Below, piece by piece: positions 10,038 to 18,383 of a stretch of DNA of 64,000 bases (positions are counted from its first letter, which is position 1; each line of letters opens with the position of its first letter). The translations under genes were made by a program, and so were the position numbers. The stretch is from CAXBNB01 sp040151475. GTDB taxonomy: Bacteria; Bacteroidota; Bacteroidia; Cytophagales; Cyclobacteriaceae. The notes beneath the pieces were generated by a model. It ran no database searches, was not told where the DNA came from, and saw only the letters and a list, made by a program, of their open reading frames with translations. The stretch spans positions 1 to 64,000 of the forward strand of contig NZ_JBDKWG010000144.1 of the NCBI RefSeq assembly GCF_040151475.1, given 5' to 3'.

Positions 10038-10712
10038 TTATTCAATGTTCGCAATCCGAATCATTTTTAAAGGCTTATATACATGAACTCCTTCGTCTTC
10101 CTTGCTTTTCGCAACCAAAAACATTGCCTTAGCTACATCAGATGCTTTAATTGCCCAGAGTCTTAAACGAGTGCCTATGATAAAAAAAGAAAAAACGGAA
10201 GAAATAAGCTTTGCTACTTCTTCAAAAAAACGGAATTCATCACGATCTCCTAATAGAAGAGATGGCTGAAAGATTAATAAAGTTTTGAGATTTAACGCTC
10301 TTAAAGCATCTTCTGTCTTTCCTTTCACTTTATTGTAAAACAAAGCAGAATCAGTATTCGCACCATAAGACGAAACCATAAGAAATTGCTCAAAATTTGA
10401 ATCTTGTTTGGCATGTTCCGCCAACATTAGAGGAATAGAATAATCCACTTTCATAAAGGCTTCTTTTGAACCCGCCTTTTTCATTGTAGTACCAACACTA
10501 CAATAATAGTCATTGGCAGAAACCTGCATCTTATATTTTTCAAATTCCTTAAATTCAAAAATTAGCTCTTTGATACGACCATCCTCAATTCCTACAGACC
10601 TTCTGCCAATTATCATGATTTGATCATAATAATCATTTTCAAGAAGCACTTTCAAAATCTGCTTGCCCACCAGGCCAGTGGCACCTACGATAAGGGCAGA
10701 TTTATTTTCCAT
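10038..10712 (-). CDS. NAD(P)-binding oxidoreductase, HTATIP2/short-chain dehydrogenase-like
   Basis: A 224-residue Rossmann-fold protein with the dinucleotide-binding motif GATGLVGKQIL (about 9-19). A YYCSVGTTMKKAGS segment and a YNKVKGKTEDAL segment (YxxxK) are typical of atypical SDRs of the HTATIP2/NAD-dependent epimerase type. The substrate is unknown. It is upstream of dtd on the same strand with a 45-base gap, so it may share a transcript. Confidence 0.82.
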   Translation of the reverse strand: MENKSALIVGATGLVGKQILKVLLENDYYDQIMIIGRRSVGIEDGRIKELIFEFKEFEKYKMQVSANDYYCSVGTTMKKAGSKEAFMKVDYSIPLMLAEHAKQDSNFEQFLMVSSYGANTDSALFYNKVKGKTEDALRALNLKTLLIFQPSLLLGDRDEFRFFEEVAKLISSVFSFFIIGTRLRLWAIKASDVAKAMFLVAKSKEDEGVHVYKPLKMIRIANIE

Positions 10713-10799
10713 TCTATTTAAGCAGCTATGATTGAATTTAAAAAGTTAGATAAAAAACAGGAAAAAATAATGGGAAAATAGGTTTATTTGAAAATAAAA

Positions 10800-10830
10800 A
10801 AAGCTGTCTAAAATAGACAGCTTTAAAAAA
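10800..10830 (-). terminator. Terminator of the atpD-atpC unit
   Basis: A perfect 11-bp hairpin (10800-10810 with 10814-10824, loop AAA) lies about 27 bases past the atpC stop and is followed on the minus strand by a run of T. It is flanked by A/T runs on both sides and could act in both directions. Confidence 0.8.
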
Positions 10831-10850
10831 TTTAATTTTTATTTAGATGT

Positions 10851-11108
10851 TTAGGCTTGAACAGACTCTACCAATACCAAGACCCGATTGTTCAAAACCT
10901 CTACTATCCCTCCATCTATTTTCAATTCTTTTTCTTTGATGTGGTCATGATCTTTGTATTTGTACCTTAATTCTCCCAAACCAAGAGAACTTACCAAAGG
11001 CGCATGGTCATCCAATACCTGAAAAGAACCTTCATTCCCTGGAAAAGTTGCGGAATCAACTTCTCCTTCAAAAAGCTTGTTGTCAGGAGTAATTATTTCT
11101 AAAAACAT
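10851..11108 (-). CDS. atpC: F1Fo ATP synthase epsilon subunit (beta-sandwich domain only)
   Basis: An 85-residue protein covering only the N-terminal beta-sandwich of the epsilon subunit (FPGNEGSFQVLDDHAPLVSSL). It lacks the C-terminal helical hairpin that inhibits hydrolysis in longer homologues, a short form common in Bacteroidota. It follows atpD by 8 bases and shares its transcript, ending at the hairpin at 10800-10824. Confidence 0.93.
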   Translation of the reverse strand: MFLEIITPDNKLFEGEVDSATFPGNEGSFQVLDDHAPLVSSLGLGELRYKYKDHDHIKEKELKIDGGIVEVLNNRVLVLVESVQA

Positions 11109-11116
11109 AGTTTTGA

Positions 11117-12622
11117 TTATTTAGCTTCAGCCATCAATTTTTCACCTTTTGCCACAGCTTCTTCGATACTGCCTACAAGGTTGAATGCTGCTTCTGGCAG
11201 ATGATCATGTTTGCCATCCATTATTTCATTAAAACCCTTGATGGTATCTTTAATATCAACCAAAGCTCCCGAAAGACCAGTAAACTGCTCGGCCACATGG
11301 AACGGCTGTGATAAAAATCTCTGAACTCTTCTGGCTCTGTGTACAGCCTCCTTGTCTTCATCTGAAAGCTCGTCCATGCCAAGAATGGCGATAATATCCT
11401 GAAGCTCTTTATATCTCTGAAGGATCTCAATCACTCTCTGTGCACAGCTATAGTGTTCTTCACCCACAATTTCTTCACTCAAAATTCTGGAAGTAGAATC
11501 CAATGGATCAACAGCAGGGTAAATCCCTAGCTCAGCAATCTTTCTGGAAAGTACTGTTGTAGCATCAAGGTGAGCAAAAGTTGTAGCCGGAGCTGGATCC
11601 GTTAAATCATCTGCAGGAACATATACTGCCTGAACGGATGTGATCGATCCTCTTTTTGTAGATGTAATCCTTTCCTGCATGGCTCCCATCTCTGTAGCCA
11701 AAGTTGGTTGATAACCAACAGCTGACGGCATCCTTCCCAAAAGAGCTGATACCTCAGAACCTGCCTGAGTAAATCTAAATATATTATCAATAAAGAATAG
11801 AATATCTCTTCCTTGTCCTTCTCCATCACCATCCCTGAAATATTCAGCCACTGTCAGACCTGAAAGTGCAACCCTGGCTCTTGCTCCCGGGGGCTCATTC
11901 ATTTGTCCAAACACCAAAGTAGCTTGAGATTTTAAAAGCTCATCTTTGTCAACTTTGGTCAAATCCCAGCCTCCTTGAGCCATGGACTCTTCAAATTCTT
12001 TTCCGTATTTAATTACACCAGATTCGATCATCTCACGCAACAAATCGTTTCCTTCTCTTGTTCTCTCTCCAACTCCTGCAAATACTGAAAGACCTGAGTA
12101 TGCTTTGGCAATATTATTGATCAATTCCATGATCAATACAGTTTTACCAACACCAGCACCACCAAACAATCCAATTTTACCCCCTTTAACATAAGGTTCA
12201 ATCAAATCAATCACTTTGATACCAGTAAATAGTACTTCCGTAGAAGTTGACAATTCATCAAATGCAGGTGCTTTTCTATGAATTGGAAAACCCTTGCTAT
12301 TATCTATGTACCCAATACCATCAATTGCTTCACCTACCACATTAAAAAGTCTTCCTTTTATTTCCTCACCAATAGGCATTTTGATCGGTGCTCCTGTATC
12401 CTCAACATCTAAACCTCTCATCAGACCTTCGGTACTATCCATAGCTACAGTACGAACTCTATCTTCACCCAAATGCTGCTGACATTCCAAAATTACTTTT
12501 TGGCCGTCAGGTCTAACAACAAAGAGTGCGTCTAAAATATCTGGTATTTTTGATCCCTCAGACTCAAAACTTACGTCCACAACAGGACCAATAACTTGTG
12601 TGATTTTACCGATGTTTGCCAT
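11117..12622 (-). CDS. atpD: F1Fo ATP synthase beta subunit
   Basis: The catalytic beta subunit of F1, 501 residues from the ATG chosen here. The Walker A loop GGAGVGKT, the catalytic GERTREGND segment and the ALLGRMPSAVGYQPTLATEMG region are all intact. The open frame begins two codons earlier at a TTG, but MANIGKITQV is the normal N-terminus, so ATG 12622 is used. Only atpC accompanies it. The other ATP synthase subunits are not in this window, a split arrangement seen in related Bacteroidota. Confidence 0.98.
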   Translation of the reverse strand: MANIGKITQVIGPVVDVSFESEGSKIPDILDALFVVRPDGQKVILECQQHLGEDRVRTVAMDSTEGLMRGLDVEDTGAPIKMPIGEEIKGRLFNVVGEAIDGIGYIDNSKGFPIHRKAPAFDELSTSTEVLFTGIKVIDLIEPYVKGGKIGLFGGAGVGKTVLIMELINNIAKAYSGLSVFAGVGERTREGNDLLREMIESGVIKYGKEFEESMAQGGWDLTKVDKDELLKSQATLVFGQMNEPPGARARVALSGLTVAEYFRDGDGEGQGRDILFFIDNIFRFTQAGSEVSALLGRMPSAVGYQPTLATEMGAMQERITSTKRGSITSVQAVYVPADDLTDPAPATTFAHLDATTVLSRKIAELGIYPAVDPLDSTSRILSEEIVGEEHYSCAQRVIEILQRYKELQDIIAILGMDELSDEDKEAVHRARRVQRFLSQPFHVAEQFTGLSGALVDIKDTIKGFNEIMDGKHDHLPEAAFNLVGSIEEAVAKGEKLMAEAK

Positions 12623-12722
12623 TTTCAATCGCTTATTTCAATAAATATTATGATGTTGATTTTAAAGGTGCGAAGTTAAGTCAATAATTATATAAACCAA
12701 AGAGACTCAGTCCTTTTTGGTT

Positions 12723-13958
12723 TTACTTAATTCTCAGCAAAATTCTAAATGTCGTGCCTTTATTAATATCCGAAGATTTGACAAAAATTTTACCCTTGTG
12801 ATAGTTCTCTACTATTCTTTTTACTAATGTCAACCCGAGTCCCCAGCCTCTTTTCTTTGTAGTAAATCCGGGCTGAAAAACTTTTCCTATTTTAGATTTC
12901 ACAATCCCTTTTCCAGTATCGGTAATATCAATTACAGCCTGACCTTCATTGGCACGCAACAGTTTGATTGACAAATGACCCACACCTCCCATTGCATCAA
13001 CTGCATTTTTACACAAATTTTCTATTACCCATTTAAACAGAGGCTCATTAATTTCGGCTGAAATGTTTTTGTTTGGAAAGCTCTTAACCTCAAACGTCAC
13101 TTTGGTGGAAACGCGCTTTTTAAGATAATCAACTGTTTCACTAACTATTTCATAAAGGTTGGTTGTTTTCAAAATAGGTTCAGACCCTATATTGGAAAAA
13201 CGAGAGGTGATCATTTCCAACCGTTCTACGTCCTTCTCCAACTCAGCAACAATCTCTTTGTCTTTTAGGTCATCGTCTGTTTTGAAGTATTCAACCCATG
13301 CCATTAGCGAAGAAAGCGGCGTGCCCAATTGATGAGCTGTTTCTTTTGCCAACCCGACCCACACCCGGTTTTGTTCAGCTGTTTTCGAATAATTGAATGC
13401 CATAAATGCTATCAAACCAAAAATGGCAATGATTGACAATTGTGCTATTGGGTAATATTTTAATTGAGTAAGGAGTGTTGAGTTTTTGTAATAGATGTAT
13501 TGATAGCCCAGTATTTCATTAGTTTCATTATTTATTAAAGTTATAAGTCTTGGTTCATGTTGCTGCTTCATTTCTTCTAATTCCTCTCTCAGGATTCTGT
13601 TCCTAAGTTTCGAATTTTCTGCCTCTTTAGCTCTAGGAATATTTCTAAAACCACCCTCGACTGGTATCCCAAACTCATTGGTCATAACAATTGGTATAGT
13701 TGTATTGGCCGCTATTATCTCCTCAAAAAGGAAATTATAGTTTGTTTTAGTATCTTCTTCGTTGGCAAAAAATTCTAATGCATTCGCAAATTGTTCAATA
13801 AGTTTTTTTTCTCGTTGTTTAATTTTTTCAACGAGAATATTGGTGTACCATATTGACCCAAGCCCGATTATAACAGAAACACCCAGAACCACCCATTTCA
13901 GGTTTGAACGTTTTGAATACAAGTCTAAAGTTGTAGAATTATTGGATTGAGAAGCCAT
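12723..13958 (-). CDS. Membrane sensor histidine kinase
   Basis: 411 residues with two transmembrane helices (about 21-42 and 170-190) flanking a periplasmic sensor region of about 125 residues that includes a coiled-coil stretch rich in E and R. The phosphoacceptor His209 is in the motif KETAHQLGTPLSSL. The HATPase domain shows the N box (ENLCKNAVDAM), G1 (DTGKGI) and G2 (KRGWGLGLTLVKRIV). No response regulator is adjacent, so it is an orphan kinase here. It is presumably transcribed alone, upstream of atpD on the same strand. Confidence 0.9.
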   Translation of the reverse strand: MASQSNNSTTLDLYSKRSNLKWVVLGVSVIIGLGSIWYTNILVEKIKQREKKLIEQFANALEFFANEEDTKTNYNFLFEEIIAANTTIPIVMTNEFGIPVEGGFRNIPRAKEAENSKLRNRILREELEEMKQQHEPRLITLINNETNEILGYQYIYYKNSTLLTQLKYYPIAQLSIIAIFGLIAFMAFNYSKTAEQNRVWVGLAKETAHQLGTPLSSLMAWVEYFKTDDDLKDKEIVAELEKDVERLEMITSRFSNIGSEPILKTTNLYEIVSETVDYLKKRVSTKVTFEVKSFPNKNISAEINEPLFKWVIENLCKNAVDAMGGVGHLSIKLLRANEGQAVIDITDTGKGIVKSKIGKVFQPGFTTKKRGWGLGLTLVKRIVENYHKGKIFVKSSDINKGTTFRILLRIK

Positions 13959-14032
13959 AAAGGTTTTCGATACTAGTAAAAGACCAGCGATACTGTGGAC
14001 AAATATACTTTTTATTGATTCAGGTTAAAACT

Positions 14033-14560
14033 TCATTTTAGATCGTTCAGTAGTTCAGATACAAAGTCAGCTGCCAGATTGGTTCTCTGAACTCCTTTGC
14101 CTTCTACAACTTTGTAAGACTGATTGTTTTGTTTCAAATAAGAACTATAAATGTGGAACAAATATTCTCTTCTATGTTCATCTTCTCTCAATGGATCTGG
14201 CTGCCATGGCAGATCTGGCTTGCACAACAACATCAGATCATATTTCTCCATACCCAATTGCTGCTCTATCCATTTTTCACATTTCCCAAATTTATCATAG
14301 CTCCACACTTTTATGGTTATCAAAGAACTGTCGCAAATGAGCATATGATCTGAATTCACAAATGCCTCATTTTCCTGTTTCATTTGTTTTTTAGCAATAA
14401 TCTGCAAATCTCGATAAGAATATGGCCTATCCAGATTTTGTATATACTGCCGGGCATACTCCTCCACATAGTCACATTGAAACAATGAAGCAAGTTCTTT
14501 AACCAACGTGGACTTACCTGAAGATTCCGGACCAACTACCGCAACTTTAATTTTCTTCAT
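14033..14560 (-). CDS. NadR-type nicotinamide riboside kinase (ATP-binding protein)
   Basis: 175 residues with a Walker A loop at the extreme N-terminus (GPESSGKSTL) and the conserved EEYARQYI segment. This corresponds to the C-terminal ribosylnicotinamide kinase domain of NadR as a stand-alone protein. It would phosphorylate imported nicotinamide riboside to NMN. Its start overlaps the end of pnuC by 14 bases, which strongly supports the pairing of transporter and kinase for NAD salvage. Confidence 0.87.
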   Translation of the reverse strand: MKKIKVAVVGPESSGKSTLVKELASLFQCDYVEEYARQYIQNLDRPYSYRDLQIIAKKQMKQENEAFVNSDHMLICDSSLITIKVWSYDKFGKCEKWIEQQLGMEKYDLMLLCKPDLPWQPDPLREDEHRREYLFHIYSSYLKQNNQSYKVVEGKGVQRTNLAADFVSELLNDLK

Positions 14561-15164
14561 TTTTCAAAGTAGCTAATTTTTGTCTCCACGAAAAGTAACC
14601 TGCTATTGCCAGCGCAAGAAATACCAAAAATTGAAAACTTGTAAGAATATAACCTTTATAAAAATACAATGGTATAGATATTAAATCCGTGATAATCCAT
14701 GCAATCCAGTTTTCAATTTTCTTCTTCGCCATTAGCCACATGGCCGTAAAAGCAAATGAAGTAGTAACAGCATCCCAGTGCGGAACGTCACTATCTGTGT
14801 AATTTTCCAACAAAAAACTTAACACAAAATATGAAAGCAAAAGAATCAATAAACTACTGCTATTTTCCGTTTTGTTATTTGAAGCAATCGGTATGTGATT
14901 TGCAGTATCCGTTTTTTTTGCCCACACATACCAGCCATAGATACTCATAATGAAATAATAAGCATTGATACTCATGTCGGCATACAGCTTTGCCCCAAAA
15001 CAAATTTTTACATAGATGGTTACACTGATAATTCCCGTTGGGAAAACAAGAATCTTTTCCTTTTTTGCATACCAGACTGAAAGTAATCCAAAAAATACTG
15101 CAACTGCCTCCAGAAGTGTCATTTGTTCTACACCAATACGAAACCCTTCTATGATTACATCCAT
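14547..15164 (-). CDS. pnuC: Nicotinamide riboside transporter PnuC
   Basis: 205 residues with about six to seven hydrophobic helices. The family signatures include GLLSVWYAKKEKILVFPTGI near the N-terminus and IYGWYVW followed by a WDAVTTSF segment. PnuC proteins move nicotinamide riboside by facilitated diffusion and depend on phosphorylation inside the cell. The overlapping downstream gene encodes the expected kinase. I see no thiamine-type riboswitch upstream on this strand, so nicotinamide riboside is more likely than thiamine as substrate. Confidence 0.92.
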   Translation of the reverse strand: MDVIIEGFRIGVEQMTLLEAVAVFFGLLSVWYAKKEKILVFPTGIISVTIYVKICFGAKLYADMSINAYYFIMSIYGWYVWAKKTDTANHIPIASNNKTENSSSLLILLLSYFVLSFLLENYTDSDVPHWDAVTTSFAFTAMWLMAKKKIENWIAWIITDLISIPLYFYKGYILTSFQFLVFLALAIAGYFSWRQKLATLKNEEN

Positions 15165-15289
15165 TAGTGATGATTATTACCGTCAAAGTATTATTTAACT
15201 CTGCAATTTCTCATTTTACATTATATAATCAATATTTTTAGTGCTGAGATAAAAATAGTTCAAGGTAAATATCAAAAGACTCTTTTTTT

Positions 15290-17566
15290 ATGAAATACCG
15301 TCTTTTATTGTTATTGTTTGTTTGTTGTCAATATGCGTTTGCTCAAAAAGTCGCTTTGGTTTTAAGCGGTGGTGGTGCTAAAGGGTTAGCCCATGTAGGC
15401 GCATTAAAAGCACTGGAAGAAAACAATATACCAATAGATTGCATCACCGGTACTTCGATGGGAGCATTGGTTGGTGGCTTTTATGCCGCCGGATACAGTA
15501 CCGAAGAAATTTTGTCATTAGGCTTATCTAAAGATTTACAAGATTGGGTAAAAAACATTCCTAAAAGCAAATACAGTTATTTACAAAAAGAAGATGACTT
15601 TGATCCATCCTGGCTTACTCTTAAGTTTAGCATAGATTCGAGCTTTTCCGCTACCCTAGGTACCACTTTATCCGAAGACTATATTTTGAACTTTGCTCTG
15701 GCAAAAGAATTTGCTTCAGCCACAAAACTCAGCAAAAGCAATTTTGACAACTTATTCGTGCCTTACAGAGCCACAGCGTCAGAAATATTCACAGAACAAG
15801 AAGTGATATTGAGTTCCGGTAATTTATTTGAAGCGGCCAGAGCATCAATGGCTGTCCCCTTTTTTTATCGGCCTGTCAGAATCAACAATCGGTTACTGTT
15901 TGATGGAGGTATTTACAACAATTTTCCCGTAAAAACAGCAAAAGAGGCATTTCACCCAGATGTAGTTATAGGGATAAATGTGGCCTCAAAAAAAATGCAA
16001 GAGTATCCTTATGACAAAGACAATAACCTTATTGCAGAATCTCTGCTTTTTGCCATTCTGGATAAAACAGACTCGACCGAAATAAGTGACAATGGTGTAT
16101 TCATCGACGTAGAATTAGAAAATTTCAATGCATTGGATTTCAATGAAGCCAAAAATATTATCGAATTGGGCTACAACTCTACCATGAGAAAAATGGAGGA
16201 GATAAAAACCAAAATAAAGAGACGGGTATCTGATGATGAGCTAAAAGAAAAAAGAGAGGCATTCAGCTTGAAATCTGATGAAATATTATTTGATAGTATA
16301 GCAATTAAGGGATTTAAAAAAAATCAATTCAGATACATAACAGGACGGTTTGATAATACCAACCCAATATCTTTTGACAAAATAGAAGACGGGTATAACA
16401 AAATTGTTTCTGACGATTATTTCGCCAATATATTTCCATCTTACTCTTTTACTAAAAAAAATACATTCACACTTTCCGGAAATCCTAACCCAAAGTTGAG
16501 AGGAAAAATCGGAGGAAGTCTTACATCCAGAAATACCAGCCAACTATTTGTTGGGTTTGATTTCAAACGGTTGACAAGAGTACTCTCACATTATTCCCTT
16601 GGGATTCATACAGGAAGGTTTTATCAATCTGTGAACATAAAATCCAAAGTTCAGTTTCCTGGAAAACTAGAGTTGTCTATTAAGCCGGAATTCATTTACA
16701 ACCATTGGAACTTCACCAGCATCACCGATTTGTTTTCACCAGGAGTCGAACCTGAAATTCAGGATTCTAAAGATTTGAGTTATGGAATCAATTTTGAATT
16801 TCCTATTAGAGAAAGGATCAAATTTAATTTTCATACTTCTTATTTCAAAAATCGGGACAAGTTCAGCAACAATAGCATTTTGGTTTCTTCTGACACCCTT
16901 GATGTTTTAAAACTAACAGGAAGTAAAATTCAGGGAAAAATATATTTTAACAGCCTCAACCTACATCAATATCCATCTAAAGGTCAAAAGCTAAACCTAT
17001 TTGCCAATTACATCTTTAGCAACGAAAACTATAGCGCAGGAAACACTTCTAATATAAACTCTATTCAAAACAAAAGACAAAATTGGTATAAAGTTGGTCT
17101 TGAAGCCGAAAAATATATGAATCCTCATAAGTTTTACAGTTTGGGAATAAGTTTCACCTCCATATATTCTAATCAGCCTACATTCGGCAGTACTCGTTCA
17201 ACTGTGTTGAGCCAAGCTTCTTTCAACCCATTACAAGATAGCCGGACACTGGTTCTCGGAAATTTCAGAGGTAGAAAATATATGACAATGGGAATTAAGA
17301 ATGTTTTTCATCTAAACGGCAACTTTCAATTTCGGGTAGAAGGCTATGCTATTTATCATTTTGAAAAACTAAGCATTGACACAGAAAACCAGCCATATTA
17401 TTTCACAAGTAAAAAAATCAACTTTTCAGGCACTACAGGTTTAGTCTATCAAAGCCTGATTGGACCAATTAGCTTAAGCTTGAATTATTATGATCAACAA
17501 AACCGCAATTGGAGTGGATTATTACATATTGGATATTTATTATTCAATAAAAAATCATTGGATTAA
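15290..17566 (+). CDS. Patatin-like phospholipase fused to an outer-membrane barrel
   Basis: 758 residues. After a signal peptide (1-18, ending AFAQ) comes a patatin domain. It has the oxyanion loop GGGAKG (27-32), the nucleophile Ser56 in GTSMG, and the DGG dyad motif near residue 205. A short POTRA-like segment (about 325-400) and a BamA/TamA-like 16-strand barrel to the C-terminus follow. The architecture matches PlpD/type Vd secretion proteins, in which the barrel delivers the lipase to the surface. In Bacteroidota the patatin may stay attached. It precedes the OmpA cluster on the same strand. Confidence 0.9.
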   Translation: MKYRLLLLLFVCCQYAFAQKVALVLSGGGAKGLAHVGALKALEENNIPIDCITGTSMGALVGGFYAAGYSTEEILSLGLSKDLQDWVKNIPKSKYSYLQKEDDFDPSWLTLKFSIDSSFSATLGTTLSEDYILNFALAKEFASATKLSKSNFDNLFVPYRATASEIFTEQEVILSSGNLFEAARASMAVPFFYRPVRINNRLLFDGGIYNNFPVKTAKEAFHPDVVIGINVASKKMQEYPYDKDNNLIAESLLFAILDKTDSTEISDNGVFIDVELENFNALDFNEAKNIIELGYNSTMRKMEEIKTKIKRRVSDDELKEKREAFSLKSDEILFDSIAIKGFKKNQFRYITGRFDNTNPISFDKIEDGYNKIVSDDYFANIFPSYSFTKKNTFTLSGNPNPKLRGKIGGSLTSRNTSQLFVGFDFKRLTRVLSHYSLGIHTGRFYQSVNIKSKVQFPGKLELSIKPEFIYNHWNFTSITDLFSPGVEPEIQDSKDLSYGINFEFPIRERIKFNFHTSYFKNRDKFSNNSILVSSDTLDVLKLTGSKIQGKIYFNSLNLHQYPSKGQKLNLFANYIFSNENYSAGNTSNINSIQNKRQNWYKVGLEAEKYMNPHKFYSLGISFTSIYSNQPTFGSTRSTVLSQASFNPLQDSRTLVLGNFRGRKYMTMGIKNVFHLNGNFQFRVEGYAIYHFEKLSIDTENQPYYFTSKKINFSGTTGLVYQSLIGPISLSLNYYDQQNRNWSGLLHIGYLLFNKKSLD

Positions 17567-17628
17567 TAATATAATAAATCACTAAATTACGTGTTGAATT
17601 GAACTTATTATTTCGTTTAAATCTTTTA

Positions 17629-18336
17629 ATGATAATGGAACGCTTTCGACTCATCTTTTTCTTTTTCATTTTTGGGATCAGTTTTCCATGCCTTTCTTCG
17701 GGTTTTTTCTACCAAGCCGATACCTTGATAACGGTAACAGGAAAGATTACAGATAAAGAAACCAAAGAGCCTGTTTTAGGTAAATTGTTTTACGAGAAAC
17801 TACCATACTACGATGATATGGGTATCGCAACAAGCAAAATAGAGAATGGCTCATATCAACTTTATATGATCAAAAACATAACATACAATGTAAAGATAAG
17901 TGCTGCCGGGTATGACCCTATTGAACAGGAGATGGTCATTGTTGAAGAAGATTCTTTAACAATGTATAAGGATTTTGAGTTGAGTCCCAATGGGTCGAAC
18001 GATAAAGTGTCTCTGAGCAATTTAATTTTTACAAGAGGTCGAGCCGTAATATCTCAAAGCTCTTACAAAGAACTCGATGAATTTGCAGCTTGGTTGCAAG
18101 ACCATCCTGATGTAAAGTTTAGGTTGGATGGCCATACCGACTTTCAGGGAAATGCCGAAGCAAACATGGCTCTGTCACAAGAAAGGGTCAATGCTGTTCG
18201 GGATTATTTAATAAAAAAAGGGGTTAAAGGATCCAGAGTAAAAACAAAAGCCTTTGGAGGTAGTCAACCCATTAGCCGTGAAAGAACTGATGAAGCTAAA
18301 AAAGCAAATCGACGTGTAGAAGTAACCATGCTATAG
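17629..18336 (+). CDS. OmpA-family lipid/peptidoglycan-associated protein, short form
   Basis: 235 residues from the ATG at 17629; the longer frame starts at a TTG 30 bases upstream. A signal peptide is followed by a carboxypeptidase-regulatory-like beta domain (TVTGKITDKETKEPV, about 40-120). The C-terminal OmpA domain has the peptidoglycan-binding signature GHTDFQGN...N-x-x-LS-x-x-RV and a final NRRVEV. It lies 33 bases after the patatin-barrel gene's longest-frame boundary and 47 bases before the first PD40-OmpA paralogue. All three OmpA genes end before a shared terminator. Confidence 0.85.
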   Translation: MIMERFRLIFFFFIFGISFPCLSSGFFYQADTLITVTGKITDKETKEPVLGKLFYEKLPYYDDMGIATSKIENGSYQLYMIKNITYNVKISAAGYDPIEQEMVIVEEDSLTMYKDFELSPNGSNDKVSLSNLIFTRGRAVISQSSYKELDEFAAWLQDHPDVKFRLDGHTDFQGNAEANMALSQERVNAVRDYLIKKGVKGSRVKTKAFGGSQPISRERTDEAKKANRRVEVTML

Positions 18337-18383
18337 CCAGCTATATTGTTATTTGTAAACCTATTTATTGACCAACTCTCTTA

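Noticed and set aside
15240..15275. Sequence GTGCTGAGATAAA on the plus strand resembling part of a thiamine pyrophosphate riboswitch near pnuC
   Set aside because: Only the CTGAGA piece matches; the ACCTGATC-type second half is missing, it is on the strand opposite pnuC, and the gene downstream on its own strand is a patatin-barrel protein.
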